Of a DNA stretch of 64,000 nucleotides, positions 17,099 to 26,374 are shown piece by piece. Made by a program: the position numbers and the translations under genes. Within the stretch, counting starts at the first letter, position 1, and every line of letters begins with the position of its first letter. Source of the stretch: Acidobacteriota bacterium (GTDB lineage: Bacteria; Acidobacteriota; Vicinamibacteria; Marinacidobacterales; SMYC01); contig SMYC01000097.1 of the NCBI GenBank assembly GCA_004356105.1, positions 27,052 through 91,051 of the forward strand, in the 5' to 3' direction. A model generated the notes under the pieces. The model ran no database searches and was not told the DNA's origin. It was given only the letters and a program-made list of their open reading frames with translations.

Positions 17099-18504
17099 CG
17101 GAGCTTCCGAGCGGAAAGCCGCTCACACTCTTCGAAAAGCTGTGGGAGCGGCACCTTGTCGCGCCGGCAACTACGGATCACCCGGCGGTCGTCTATATCG
17201 ACCTCCACTTGATTCACGAAGTCACATCGCCTCAAGCCTTCGATGAGCTCAGAAGCCGGGGACTCGCTGTGCATCGGCCCGACCGCACTTTTGCGACCAT
17301 GGACCATTCCATCCCGACGCTCTTCGATGGGGACGAGCCTCTTTTTGCCGACGAAAAGACGCGCAACCAAGTCGAGACGCTTCAAAGAAATTGCGACGAG
17401 TTCGGCATCACTCTCTACCCCATGGGTGATGCGCGTCAGGGCATCGTGCACGTGATCGGGCCGGAGCTCGGGCTCACCCGGCCTGGGCGCAGCATCGTTT
17501 GCGGGGATAGCCATACGAGCACGCATGGTGCGTTCGGCGCTTGGGCCTTCGGCATAGGGACGACGGAAGTCGGACATGTTTTGGCCACGCAGTGTTTGTT
17601 GCAGCGACAGCCGAAAATTCTCGAAGTGCGTATCGACGGCGCGCTCGCGCGGGGCGTGACCGCAAAGGACCTCATTCTCGCCGTCATCCGCGAGATCGGC
17701 GTCGACGGTGGCCTCGGGCATGTCATCGAATATACGGGCTCTTGCATCGCATCGCTCTCGATGGAGGAGCGGATGACGATTTGCAACATGTCGATCGAGG
17801 CGGGAGCGCGCGCCGGACTCATGGCGCCGGACGAGACGACGTTCTCCTATCTCGAGGGCCGCGAGTTCTCACCGAAAGGGAAGGCCTGGGACGAAGCCGT
17901 CGCGGATTGGCGTACGCTCCCGAGCGATCCGGGCGCGCGGTACGACAAGACGGTGGCGATCGATGCCTCGAAAGTCGAGCCCATGGTGACCTACGGCACC
18001 AACCCGGGCATGTCGATGGCCATCGAAGCGTCGATTCCCGACGATGCTGAGGAGCAGTCTCTCGCTTATATGAAAATGGAGCGGGGCGATGCGCTCCTAG
18101 GGAAGCCCGTCGACGTCGTCTTCATCGGAAGCTGTACGAATGGGCGCCTCGAAGACCTGCGTATGGCGGCCAACATTCTGAAGGGGCGTAAAGTTGCGGA
18201 GGGGGTGCGCGTTCTCGTCGTGCCAGGATCGCAAGAGGTCAAACGTCTCGCGATCGCCGAAGGGCTCGATCGCGTCTTTAGGGACGCAGGCGCCGAGTGG
18301 CGCGAGCCCGGCTGCTCGATGTGCCTGGCGATGAATGGGGACGGTGTCGCGGAAGGCCAGCTTGTCGTTAGCACGAGCAATCGTAACTTCGAAGGCCGGC
18401 AGGGCAAAGGCAGCCGAACGATCCTCGCGAGCCCGCTGACCGCTGCCGCCGCGGCCGTTTCCGGCACGATCGTGGACGCCCGAAAGCTCATGGACCAGGA
18501 CTAG
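17095..18504 (+). CDS. leuC: 3-isopropylmalate dehydratase, large subunit
   Basis: This 469-residue member of the aconitase family has [11 protein letters not shown] at the start, [25 protein letters not shown] and [29 protein letters not shown] and [11 protein letters not shown] contain the three cysteines that hold the [4Fe-4S] cluster. With LeuD it isomerises 2-isopropylmalate to 3-isopropylmalate. It overlaps leuA by 4 bp and precedes leuD by 10 bp. The dehydrogenase gene leuB, needed for the next step, is not in the operon or window. Confidence 0.97.
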   Translation: MTELPSGKPLTLFEKLWERHLVAPATTDHPAVVYIDLHLIHEVTSPQAFDELRSRGLAVHRPDRTFATMDHSIPTLFDGDEPLFADEKTRNQVETLQRNCDEFGITLYPMGDARQGIVHVIGPELGLTRPGRSIVCGDSHTSTHGAFGAWAFGIGTTEVGHVLATQCLLQRQPKILEVRIDGALARGVTAKDLILAVIREIGVDGGLGHVIEYTGSCIASLSMEERMTICNMSIEAGARAGLMAPDETTFSYLEGREFSPKGKAWDEAVADWRTLPSDPGARYDKTVAIDASKVEPMVTYGTNPGMSMAIEASIPDDAEEQSLAYMKMERGDALLGKPVDVVFIGSCTNGRLEDLRMAANILKGRKVAEGVRVLVVPGSQEVKRLAIAEGLDRVFRDAGAEWREPGCSMCLAMNGDGVAEGQLVVSTSNRNFEGRQGKGSRTILASPLTAAAAAVSGTIVDARKLMDQD

Positions 18505-18514
18505 GGCATAGATC

Positions 18515-19084
18515 ATGGAACCATTCAAGACATTCGAATCGAAGACCGTCGTCCTTCCTGTTGACAACGTCGACACCGACCAGATCATCCCTGCGCGGTT
18601 TCTTACGGTGACGACGCGAGGCGGAATGGGCAAAAACCTTTTTGCCGACTGGCGTCTCGATCCGGATTTCGTCTTGAACCAGCCCACATCCGCTGGCGCT
18701 TTGATCCTCGTTACCGGAGAAAACTTCGGGTGTGGCTCCTCGCGGGAGCACGCCGCTTGGGCTTTGGTCGATTACGGATTCCGTGCCGTAGTGAGCACGT
18801 CCATCGCCGACATCTTCAAGAACAACGCCGTCAAGAACAGGCTTCTGCCCGTCGAGGTCGACGCCAATACTCATCGAGAGCTCGTCCAAAGCCCGGGGGC
18901 CTCGGTTGTCATCGACCTCGAGAAGAAAACGCTTTCGCTTCCCGATGGCCGTGCTGCCAGCTTTCCGTTTGACGGCTTCGCGCAGCACTGCCTTCTCAAT
19001 GGGATAGACCAACTCGATTTCCTGATGCAACGAGAAGATGCCATCCGAGCCTTCGAGGAATCCTCTCCCGCTGAGCCGGCTTGA
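18515..19084 (+). CDS. leuD: 3-isopropylmalate dehydratase, small subunit
   Basis: The 189-residue swivel-domain subunit has [15 protein letters not shown] near the start and [21 protein letters not shown], with the substrate-binding GSSREHA loop. [21 protein letters not shown] and a C-terminal segment ending [15 protein letters not shown] follow. It pairs with LeuC to form the heterodimeric isomerase. It is the third gene of the leuA-leuC-leuD operon, 10 bp after leuC. About 265 bp without a convincing gene separate it from the next gene. Confidence 0.97.
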   Translation: MEPFKTFESKTVVLPVDNVDTDQIIPARFLTVTTRGGMGKNLFADWRLDPDFVLNQPTSAGALILVTGENFGCGSSREHAAWALVDYGFRAVVSTSIADIFKNNAVKNRLLPVEVDANTHRELVQSPGASVVIDLEKKTLSLPDGRAASFPFDGFAQHCLLNGIDQLDFLMQREDAIRAFEESSPAEPA

Positions 19085-19348
19085 CACGGCTTGCCCCGTC
19101 CCGTTAGGGTGTGCCGCCAAGGCAGGAAAAGCGTTCTGTTTCTCACGATGTCGGGTCGTACGTCGAAGTAGTGCGGGAGGGGTTCGTTTGTCCGAGGTGT
19201 CGTAGAGCGGGCTGCGTTCGTTATCTCTCAGGGAAAGTCTTCGGAACGACTATCGGCACGTGCGTTCAGAAACGGAGGTTGTCGCCTCGTCGATCACGAC
19301 CGAAGAGTCGCAGATCCAGTTCTCGGGCATTCGTCTCGCAAAGGACGC

Positions 19349-19930
19349 ATGACCCCGCCCAACCGCTGTGCGTGGTGCGAGTCGGGGAACGAGCTCTACA
19401 TCGCCTATCACGACGAAGAGTGGGGCGTGCCCGTTCACGATGACCGTAAGCATTTCGAGTTTCTCGTTCTCGAAGGCGCCCAAGCCGGACTCTCCTGGTC
19501 GACGATCCTGAACAAGCGCGAAGCCTATCGCAAGGCCTTTGCGGGGTTCGATCCGGTAAAGGTTGCTCGCTTCAGCGACAAGAAGATCGCGAAGCTGCTC
19601 GAAAATCCGGGCATCGTACGCAACCGACTCAAAGTGCACTCTGCAGTTAGGAACGCGCGAGCCTTTCTCACGATTCAGAAAGAGTTCGGAAGCTTCGATG
19701 CCTACGTGTGGCCTTTTGTCGGCGGCAGGCCGAAAGTGAACCGACGACGGAGTATGAAGGACATCCCGGCGAAGACGAAGCAGTCCGACGCGCTCAGCGC
19801 CGATCTCAAGAAACGCGGGTTCAACTTCGTGGGAAGCACCATTCTGTATGCCCACATGCAAGCCGTCGGCATGGTCAACGACCACGTAATCCGCTGCTTC
19901 CGCTACGACCCCTGCGCCCGTCTCGCGTGA
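19349..19930 (+). CDS. tag: DNA-3-methyladenine glycosylase I
   Basis: This 193-residue protein is of typical Tag length. NRCAWCES begins with the zinc-ligand Cys region, followed by YIAYHDEEWGVPVHDDRKHFEFL (second ligand His in YHDEEWG). LEGAQAGLSWSTILNKREAYR, NPGIVRNRLKV and VGSTILYAHMQAVGMVNDH with a late Cys in CFRYDPC complete the site. Tag removes 3-methyladenine from alkylated DNA in the cytosol. There is no clear operon partner on either side. Confidence 0.96.
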   Translation: MTPPNRCAWCESGNELYIAYHDEEWGVPVHDDRKHFEFLVLEGAQAGLSWSTILNKREAYRKAFAGFDPVKVARFSDKKIAKLLENPGIVRNRLKVHSAVRNARAFLTIQKEFGSFDAYVWPFVGGRPKVNRRRSMKDIPAKTKQSDALSADLKKRGFNFVGSTILYAHMQAVGMVNDHVIRCFRYDPCARLA

Positions 19931-20035
19931 CGCATGCGCACAGTTCACGATAAGCCTCAGCTTTGATGAACGCGGCGCGGTAGCCGACGACGTTGCCCAT
20001 GTGTGTCGTGGGATAGCCGTCACCCCGCTTGGGGT
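19931..20035 (-). pseudogene. Short coding-like remnant, family not recognised
   Basis: On the minus strand one frame reads GDGYPTTHMGNVVGYRAAF and IKAEAYRELCACV across about 100 bp, with amino-acid use typical of a real protein. It has no start and no longer frame around it. I take it as a possible C-terminal gene fragment, but cannot name the parent family. The rest of 19931-20166 shows nothing. Confidence 0.25.
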
Positions 20036-20166
20036 TTTAACCGTAGGCCATTTTCAGACCCAAGGCGCACCCTGAAATCTCACCACCAAAGAACCTTCAG
20101 TCGTTCGTTGTGCGGCTCATCCCATGCAAGGAACTTGACTTGCTCCGCGAAACTATCTCGGACAGA

Positions 20167-21048
20167 ATGAGCCCCATGAGCGTTTGGATGCTACTTCTTT
20201 TTCTGGCGCCGCCCGAGACCCCGCAAGAGGTGTTGCGCGCGCGACTCGAGCACAAAATACGGACGATCGCCGATGGCGTGGACGGCGTCGTCGGCGTCAC
20301 GATACAGGACCTGACGACGGCGGAGCGGTTCGCGTTGCGTGGGGACACGGTGTTCACTCAAGCGAGCGCCATCAAGCTGCCGGTGCTCGTCGAGCTCTTC
20401 CGGCAAGTGGAGCAAGGGCGGTACGGCCTCGACGACATCATCACTCTCGAGCGAGACGACATCGTGCCGGGAAGCGGCGTATTGCAGCGGCTCACGCCCG
20501 GAAGCGTCCAGCTGACGCTTCGCGACGTGGCGACCCTTATGGTTACGGTTAGCGATAACACGGCCACGAACATGATCATCGACCGCGTCGGCATGGAGAA
20601 TGTCAACCAGACGATGGCCCGCCTCGGGCTTCCGCATACGAAGCTTCAGAGAAAAATGATGGATAGGGAGGCGTGGCTCGCGGACCGGGAGAACTTGTCG
20701 ACCCCAAACGAACAGGCGCGTCTTCTGGAGCTCATTCACCGCGGCGACGTGCTGAGCGACGCCTCACGGAAAGAGCTCCTCCATATCCTCTCGATTCCGA
20801 AGCCGAGCCGCATACGGCCGCTCTTGCCTCGCGGGACGCGGGTTGCCCACAAGACCGGGACCGTAGCCGGTGTTGTCGTGGATGTCGGTATTGTTTATTT
20901 GGAGGGTCGGCCGTTTATCATTGCGGGAATGGCGAACTGGCTCGTTGATGGCGCCGAAGCGGAGCGCGCCCTAGAGCAGATCGCTTTAGCCGCCTATCAG
21001 TATTTTGATCGGCTGCAGCACTCGAACAGCTACGGGCACAAGAAATAG
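20167..21048 (+). CDS. Class A beta-lactamase-like serine hydrolase, exported
   Basis: From the ATG at 20167 (20176 is an alternative) there is a short hydrophobic signal (MSVWMLLLFLAPP) and a transpeptidase-fold domain. The catalytic S-x-x-K is SAIK, close to the standard class A position 70. VSDNTATNMIIDRVG is the SDN loop. ENLSTPNEQARLLELI is the STP motif used by many environmental class A relatives. VAHKTGTVAGVVVDVGIVY is the KTG box. The omega-loop glutamate is probably that of the DREAWL or ENLSTP segment and is not certain. It may hydrolyse beta-lactams or be a related housekeeping hydrolase. It has no regulator or resistance neighbours. Confidence 0.85.
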   Translation: MSPMSVWMLLLFLAPPETPQEVLRARLEHKIRTIADGVDGVVGVTIQDLTTAERFALRGDTVFTQASAIKLPVLVELFRQVEQGRYGLDDIITLERDDIVPGSGVLQRLTPGSVQLTLRDVATLMVTVSDNTATNMIIDRVGMENVNQTMARLGLPHTKLQRKMMDREAWLADRENLSTPNEQARLLELIHRGDVLSDASRKELLHILSIPKPSRIRPLLPRGTRVAHKTGTVAGVVVDVGIVYLEGRPFIIAGMANWLVDGAEAERALEQIALAAYQYFDRLQHSNSYGHKK

Positions 21049-21049
21049 A

Positions 21050-21363
21050 TCTAGGGCTCGAGCTTGAAACGCGCTTGTCTCTGGAGAGCGCGAGCAGTAG
21101 CCACGGAATGAGGGACGACCCTCGCCGTGTCATCCAGAAGATGGCCGCGGTCGCGAAAAAGACGGGCACGGGGTCGAGATGTGCCGAGTTCGCGACTTCT
21201 TTGAGCACGAGGTCGCCGCGAGAAGACCGAATTGCAGACTATAGAGGGCGAGCCACGGAGCGAAGCGGCTCGACTCCGGGTCGAGATGGAAGTAGCCCGC
21301 GTTCGTCGCGATGAAGAGGCCGAGCAGCACGCTCCCCGTCAAGGGACGCCGCTCCGTGGCCAC
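21050..21363 (-). pseudogene. Fragment of a polytopic membrane glycosyltransferase, frameshifted
   Basis: On the minus strand the first frame reads GSVLLGLFIATNAGYFHLDP and WLALYSLQFGLLA. After a shift, another frame continues RGDLVLKEVANSAHLDPVPV and FFATAAIFWMTRRGSSLIPW. The second part resembles the ANSAHLDP segment of DUF2029/GT87-type mannosyltransferase-like proteins. Only about 100 of more than 400 residues remain. It fills the interval between the beta-lactamase-like gene and the Rho-N gene. Confidence 0.55.
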
Positions 21364-21369
21364 GATGGG

Positions 21370-21693
21370 CTACACGGTCGCTCTTCGCATCTTGTGCTTC
21401 AGGCGCTTGATGTTGAGCCGAGCTCGCTTGAGCTGGGTAGCGTCATGTGCTTCGATCGCGGCGGCGCTTTTTTTCTTCAAGACGGCGATTTGGACTTTGA
21501 TCTTCGCTTTGTCGAGCCCGACCACGTTGTGGTGCTCGTGGGCTTCGATGCCGAGCACATCACAGAGCAGCTTGACGAGATCCGGCTTGTGCAGGGACTT
21601 GTGGCCCTTTATTTTTTCGCCGTCCAGGCCGGCCGCGATCTCGCGCAGCTGCGCCACGCTTTTCTTGCTGAGGTCATCGAAAGTGTGTGCCAT
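21370..21693 (-). CDS. Small Rho-N (Rho termination factor N-terminal) domain protein
   Basis: The 107-residue protein begins with a Rho-N-like helical motif: FDDLSKKSVAQLREIAAGLD, then HKSLHKPDLVKLLCDVLGI. It continues with a basic helical tail rich in Lys and Arg (KIKVQIAVLKKKSAAAIEAH, LKRARLNIKRLKHKMRR), which likely contacts nucleic acid. GGAGGA lies 8-9 nt upstream of the ATG. Relatives of this size occur as stand-alone proteins, and their role is not established. It is divergent from nothing close by; the methyltransferase downstream on the map has its own frame on the same strand. Confidence 0.75.
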   Translation of the reverse strand: MAHTFDDLSKKSVAQLREIAAGLDGEKIKGHKSLHKPDLVKLLCDVLGIEAHEHHNVVGLDKAKIKVQIAVLKKKSAAAIEAHDATQLKRARLNIKRLKHKMRRATV

Positions 21694-21771
21694 AGATTGT
21701 GTCCTCCAACCATATAAATCTAACCGATCTACCCCGCCGAGCGCGAGAGTTTCTAGTCTGCCTTCTGGCGC

Positions 21772-22395
21772 TCATCGTGACTTCCGCACGACCCACGTGG
21801 TCATGCAACGTTGGTTCTGGACGACCGTCGTCTTGAGTGGGTCGACCAGCGTGGCGCCGAGCCTTTCGGTCGCGTGCATCAAGAAAGGCTCGTCCACCAG
21901 GTAGCGCTCGGATCCATCGGGAAGCAAGAAACGCCGACCCTCGAGGCGCTTGAAACGCTCCTCTGGCATGCCGATCGTTGAGGCGAGGCGGCAGAAAAAC
22001 AGACCGCTCGGTTTCAAGACCCGCCACGCATCCCGAAGCATGGCGTCGAACTGATCGTCGTTCAGAGCGAAGTGCAGCACCGCATTCAGGATGACGACAT
22101 CGGCCGTCGCATCGTCGAAAGTCATCGCCTCGATTGGCTGCGCGCGGAAGTTGGATTCCGGGATCCCGGGCGCGAGCTCTCGCACCATGGCTCGGGTTGC
22201 GGCTATGGCGGACGGATCCCGGTCGACGGCGAAGATCTCGTAGCCCGCGCGGGCGAAGTAATGAAGGTTCCTGCCCGAGCCGCAGCCCGCATCGAGGATG
22301 CGCATTCCCGGCTGGATCCGACCGCGAAGAAGCTGGTCGAAGAGGTATATATCGATCGACGCGAACTCGGCGGCAAGTGCTTCGGGCGAGCTCAT
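21772..22395 (-). CDS. Class I SAM-dependent methyltransferase
   Basis: The 207-residue protein has motif I ILDAGCGSGRNLHYFARAG, the acidic post-I residue in IFAVDRDPSA, and motif IV DVVILNAVLHFALNDD. WRVLKPSGLFFCRLAS corresponds to motif V/VI. This is the Methyltransf_11/25 layout. The first 30 residues (FASIDIYLFDQLLRGRI) may form the cap over the substrate. The substrate is unknown. The gene reads towards the Rho-N gene on the same strand, with about 80 bp between them. Confidence 0.9.
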   Translation of the reverse strand: MSSPEALAAEFASIDIYLFDQLLRGRIQPGMRILDAGCGSGRNLHYFARAGYEIFAVDRDPSAIAATRAMVRELAPGIPESNFRAQPIEAMTFDDATADVVILNAVLHFALNDDQFDAMLRDAWRVLKPSGLFFCRLASTIGMPEERFKRLEGRRFLLPDGSERYLVDEPFLMHATERLGATLVDPLKTTVVQNQRCMTTWVVRKSR

Positions 22396-22632
22396 TTGTC
22401 GTCCTGACCGAGTGGTTCTCTCACGCTCCTAAGCACGGGATGGATTTTCCGTGCGAGAGTAACGAGGAAGGCGGCACTGCCGCAGTTGAGAGTCTGGAGT
22501 CGCCATGCCTCGGGTCGAGGCGAAACCGCGAGTTTTGGTCATGTCGAGAGATCCCACATCCCCGTAGTGTAACTCCACCTCCGGCTTCGATAGCCGTCGT
22601 TGAAGCTACGCTCGTGTCATCGGCCCCCCAAA

Positions 22633-22664
22633 GCCTCCCACGGCGCGTGCTTCCGCGCGGTGGG
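22633..22664. other. Strong hairpin upstream of the YgiQ-type gene
   Basis: CCCACGGCGCG and CGCGCGGTGGG can pair around a short TGCTTC loop, with one G-G mismatch, about 15 bp before the radical SAM gene start. It could be the end of an upstream transcript or affect translation of the next gene. The remaining 22396-22632 holds nothing that I recognise. Confidence 0.4.
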
Positions 22665-22677
22665 ATAGAATATATGC

Positions 22678-24684
22678 ATGGCTTCCGCGACAAGCGTTGA
22701 TGACGCTCGGTTAGCGCAACTAAAGGCGCCGGGGACCAGCCTTGCCGAGCGCCCGCTCCCGATGTCCGTCGACGAGATGCACGCGCGCGGGTGGGAGCGC
22801 GCCGATGTCGTGTTCGTTACCGGCGACGCCTATATCGACCATCCGAGCTTCGCGATGGCCCTCCTCGGGCGGGTTCTCGAAGCGGCCGGCTTTCGCGTCG
22901 GCATCGTGTCGCAACCGGACTGGCGCTCGTGCGAAGACTGGCAACGGTTCGGCGCACCGCGCCTTTTTTATGCCATCAGCGCGGGCAACATGGATTCGAT
23001 GATCAATCACTACACGGCGAATCGCAAAGTGCGGAACGATGATGCCTATTCGCCGGGCGGCTGCATCGGAAGGCGACCCGACCGCGCGACGCTGGCTTAT
23101 TGCCAGCGGGCCCGTGAAGCGGCAAAGGGCGTTCCCGTCATTGCCGGAGGCGTCGAGGCATCTTTGAGGCGGCTGGGTCACTACGACTACTGGAGCGACA
23201 AAGTTCGCCGCTCGATCCTGCTCGATTGCAAAGCCGACCTGCTCGTCTACGGTATGGGCGAGGGCTCCATCGTCGAGATCGCGCAACGGCTTGATGCGGG
23301 AGAGACGGTCAAGGACCTCAGGGACATGCGAGGGGTCGCCTACGTATTAGGCGCCTCGGAGTCGCCGGTCGAGGACGCGCTCGAGCTGCCGAGCTTCGAG
23401 GAGATAAAGAGCGACAAGCGGGCCTTCGCCGAGGCTACGAAGATCATTCACAACGAGACCAACCCTTTCAACGCACGTCGTTTGGTGCAGCGGCACGATC
23501 GTCAGGCCGTGGTCTGCACCCCCCCTCCTTTGCCGATCTCGACCGGCGCGATGGATGCGATTTACGGCTTGCGGTACACGCGCAAGCCACATCCGAGCTA
23601 CAAAGAGCCCATTCCCGCGTTCGAGATGATCCAGGACTCGGTCACCATCATGCGCGGCTGCTTCGGCGGCTGCACTTTTTGCTCCATCACCACCCATCAG
23701 GGCCGGATCATCCAGTCACGCAGCAAGAAATCGATCCTCGACGAAGTGCGCACCATGGCGCGCGACCCGAAATTCAAGGGGGTCGTCAGCGATGTCGGTG
23801 GGCCGACCGCGAACATGTATCGCATGCGGTGCACGCGGCCGGAAGTCGAAGCCATTTGCCGGCGCCAGTCCTGCGTGCACCCGACGATTTGCAAGCTGCT
23901 CGGCACCGACCACGAGCCGCTGATTCAGATCATGAATGAGGCGCGCGAGACCCCGGGTGTCAAGAAGGTTCTCGTAGCGAGCGGCATCCGGATGGATCTG
24001 GCGCGGCTGTCGCCGCGCTACATGAAGACGCTCACGCGCCATCATGTCGGCGGCCATCTCAAAGTGGCACCCGAGCATACCGACCCGGCGGTGCTCGGTT
24101 TGATGCGCAAACCGCGCAACGACGACTTCGAGAAGTTTGCGGAGGTATTCGAAAAAGAATCGAAGAAGGCTGGCAAGAAACAATACATCGTTCCCTATTT
24201 CATTGCTAGCCATCCGGGAAGCGATCTGAACGCGATGATCGACTTGGCGGTGTTCTTGAAGCGAAACGGCTACAAGCCGGACCAGGTGCAGGATTTCATC
24301 CCGGCTCCCTTCGACGTTGCCACGGCGATGTATTACACCGGCATGGATCCGTTTACGAAGAAGCCCGTCCACATCGCCAAGCATCTGCGCGATCGCAAGC
24401 TGCAGCGAGCGTTGATGCAGTTCTTCAAGCCCGAGAACTACTTCGAAGTTCGAAAAGCACTTCTCGAAGCCGGCCGCCGCGACTTGATCGGTCAGGGATG
24501 CGATGCGTTGATCCCTGAAAAGCCTCCCCGCGAAGCCCTCGAGCGCCGACGTATCGACGCGGGGCGGCGCTTCGCAGGGGACTACGTGCATAGTCCCGAG
24601 AGCGAAAAAAAGAAACGATCGCAGAAGCGATCTCGCCACGAGACCCAGCCTGGCTATCGGCCGAAGAGAAAGAGCACCAGCTAG
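22678..24684 (+). CDS. YgiQ-family radical SAM protein
   Basis: The 668-residue protein has all YgiQ-family regions. The N-terminal part has [20 protein letters not shown] and [20 protein letters not shown], in the cobalamin-binding-like domain. The radical SAM cluster motif [19 protein letters not shown] (C-x3-C-x2-C at about residues 328-335) follows. Then come [36 protein letters not shown] and [20 protein letters not shown]. The family is widespread and its reaction is still not defined. Its C-terminus is basic and disordered ([12 protein letters not shown]). It has no operon partner: the next gene is convergent, 14 bp away. Confidence 0.93.
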   Translation: MASATSVDDARLAQLKAPGTSLAERPLPMSVDEMHARGWERADVVFVTGDAYIDHPSFAMALLGRVLEAAGFRVGIVSQPDWRSCEDWQRFGAPRLFYAISAGNMDSMINHYTANRKVRNDDAYSPGGCIGRRPDRATLAYCQRAREAAKGVPVIAGGVEASLRRLGHYDYWSDKVRRSILLDCKADLLVYGMGEGSIVEIAQRLDAGETVKDLRDMRGVAYVLGASESPVEDALELPSFEEIKSDKRAFAEATKIIHNETNPFNARRLVQRHDRQAVVCTPPPLPISTGAMDAIYGLRYTRKPHPSYKEPIPAFEMIQDSVTIMRGCFGGCTFCSITTHQGRIIQSRSKKSILDEVRTMARDPKFKGVVSDVGGPTANMYRMRCTRPEVEAICRRQSCVHPTICKLLGTDHEPLIQIMNEARETPGVKKVLVASGIRMDLARLSPRYMKTLTRHHVGGHLKVAPEHTDPAVLGLMRKPRNDDFEKFAEVFEKESKKAGKKQYIVPYFIASHPGSDLNAMIDLAVFLKRNGYKPDQVQDFIPAPFDVATAMYYTGMDPFTKKPVHIAKHLRDRKLQRALMQFFKPENYFEVRKALLEAGRRDLIGQGCDALIPEKPPREALERRRIDAGRRFAGDYVHSPESEKKKRSQKRSRHETQPGYRPKRKSTS

Positions 24685-24698
24685 GCTGAGCTATCGAA

Positions 24699-25271
24699 TC
24701 ATTTCAACCCAAGCTTCTCGCCGGCCGCTAACAGGCTGACTGCCTCGCGAAGACGTTTCTCTCTCGTCTCGACGCGCTTGGCCGAGTGGATCCAACCGAC
24801 ATAAGCCCGTCGATAGGACGGAGCCAACTGTTCGAAAAAGTGCCAAGCACGTGGATTGGCCTTTAGTGTCTTCACGATGTAGGACGGAATGGTCGACCTG
24901 GACAGTTTGGGGGCATCTCCGCTCTGATTTGTCGGCGGACGCTTCAATCCGGGTGGCGCCAATAGCCTGCGCGATTCGAGGCTTCTATATCGACGCCGAT
25001 TTACGGTCGACCACTTGCTGTCTGCCTTTCGCGGGGTGAACTTCCGTGCGTAGCGGGCGGCATCCAGGCGCCTGATGATGCTGTCGATCCAGCCGAAACA
25101 AAGCGCTTCCTCCACGGCATCGTCATATTTGATGGACTTCACGTCCGTGTGGCGTTTGTGAAACACGAGCCAGATCTCAGACACGGAGTCGTGGTGCTTT
25201 TTTAGCCACTTCCGGAAGTCTCGGCGGTTCCGCACATCGAGCATGTCCAGCGCGAGTGGCTTCGCCGGCAT
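24699..25271 (-). CDS. YdeI/OmpD-associated family protein
   Basis: This 190-residue protein matches the YdeI-like family: FRKWLKKHHDSVSEIWLVFH, SIKYDDAVEEALCFGWIDSI and RRLDAARYARKFTPRKADSKWSTVN near the N-terminus, and AYVGWIHSAKRVETREKR near the C-terminus. Members have been linked to bacteriocin or antimicrobial-peptide tolerance and to thermal stress, but the biochemical role is unknown. It lies 6 bp downstream of the ketopantoate-reductase-like gene on the same strand and may belong to that operon. Confidence 0.85.
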   Translation of the reverse strand: MPAKPLALDMLDVRNRRDFRKWLKKHHDSVSEIWLVFHKRHTDVKSIKYDDAVEEALCFGWIDSIIRRLDAARYARKFTPRKADSKWSTVNRRRYRSLESRRLLAPPGLKRPPTNQSGDAPKLSRSTIPSYIVKTLKANPRAWHFFEQLAPSYRRAYVGWIHSAKRVETREKRLREAVSLLAAGEKLGLK

Positions 25272-25277
25272 CGGTGT

Positions 25278-26363
25278 TCAGGCTGAGGTGCGGTTTTTTT
25301 CGAGGCGCGCGTCGACCAGGGTCACAACCTCGTCGAGCGCCTCGCACTCCATTCCCTGTTGACGAGCGATGCGACGCACGAGGCAGTCGACGCGCTCGAT
25401 GTACTTCGCGCCTCCGAAAAGAGCGCGAGCCGCCGAGGACGGCTTGCTGAGGCCCTGAGCGGCTTTGGCGTATTTCTCGAACGGGACCAAGTCGGCATCG
25501 CTGGCGCCGAGGCGAAGGCATAATTGCCGGACCCAGTCATAGATTTCGGCGGAGGTTTCGACGTCGCCGTGGACCGCGTCTTTGATGGAGATCATCTCGT
25601 CGCGCTGAACGCACCGGTAATTGCCGGTGATCAACATCAGCCATTTCGCGAGGGGCACGAACACGGAGTCGTGTATCCTCAGCTTCACGGGCAGCTCGAT
25701 GGCGCCGGTGCCGGTGGCGGTGCCATCAGTGGGATCGAAACGGATGGCGTTGATGTCGGCTTCCAGGTTTCGCAGCATCGCGGTGTGCTCATCGGATTCG
25801 AAGCGCGCCGTTTTGAAGTTTGTCGGAAGGCCGACTTGAAGGACGTTCTTTGCTTCACCTTGCGGGCGAAAGGCTTGAGGGTCGGGGCTCGCAAGCGTGA
25901 TCGCACCCGGCTCGAAGCCTTCCCAGACGCTGGGATCCGTGTAGCACTCGGTCAGCGTCTCGGTTGTGAGGCCAGGAATCCGGTCGAGATAGGGAAGGGG
26001 CGGCATGTTCATGATCGCCACCGACGGCGTACGCGTAGCCGCGAGCCGCCCCATCAGCTCGCGAACGCCGTCCGAGCCGTATTGCGGCTCCTGCATGGCC
26101 AGTACGACCAGATCGAACTTTCCGGGGTCGACGGAGTCGGGAGCGCTTGCGCAGAGCGTACCCTCGAGTCCTTTGGACGCGACCTCGACAGGTGCTTCGC
26201 GCCCACGGATCGGAAGGCGTACCATCGTTCCTTCGCGGTTGATGAGCTCCGCTGTCGGTGGGGTACAGACGAGCGTCACCGAATGTCCAGCTAATAGCAA
26301 CTTGGTACTGAACAGGGAGCCGTAGGAGGCTCCCAGAATGAGAACGTCATATTTGGGATTCAC
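25278..26363 (-). CDS. Ketopantoate reductase-like NAD(P)-dependent oxidoreductase
   Basis: The 361-residue protein begins with a Rossmann strand-loop (YDVLILGASYGSLFSTKLLL) and continues LLAGHSVTLVC. FDLVVLAMQEPQYGSDGV and VAIMNMPPLPYLDRIPG follow, where true ketopantoate reductases have an N-G-x-G type loop. A C-terminal helical domain contains WLMLITGNYRCVQRDEMISI. The overall plan is that of ApbA/PanE-type reductases, but the motifs differ, so I do not call it panE. It is 11 bp downstream of the formyl-CoA transferase gene on the same strand, which makes a shared operon and a role in 2-oxo or dicarboxylic acid metabolism likely. Confidence 0.7.
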   Translation of the reverse strand: MNPKYDVLILGASYGSLFSTKLLLAGHSVTLVCTPPTAELINREGTMVRLPIRGREAPVEVASKGLEGTLCASAPDSVDPGKFDLVVLAMQEPQYGSDGVRELMGRLAATRTPSVAIMNMPPLPYLDRIPGLTTETLTECYTDPSVWEGFEPGAITLASPDPQAFRPQGEAKNVLQVGLPTNFKTARFESDEHTAMLRNLEADINAIRFDPTDGTATGTGAIELPVKLRIHDSVFVPLAKWLMLITGNYRCVQRDEMISIKDAVHGDVETSAEIYDWVRQLCLRLGASDADLVPFEKYAKAAQGLSKPSSAARALFGGAKYIERVDCLVRRIARQQGMECEALDEVVTLVDARLEKNRTSA

Positions 26364-26374
26364 GACCGCTCCTG

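Noticed and set aside
19111..19443. Open frame with two CxxC-like pairs (VCPRCRRAGCVRYL)
   Set aside because: No ribosome-binding site. It turns into Arg/Ser-rich sequence and runs into the tag gene in another frame. A zinc-ribbon reading is not supported over enough length.
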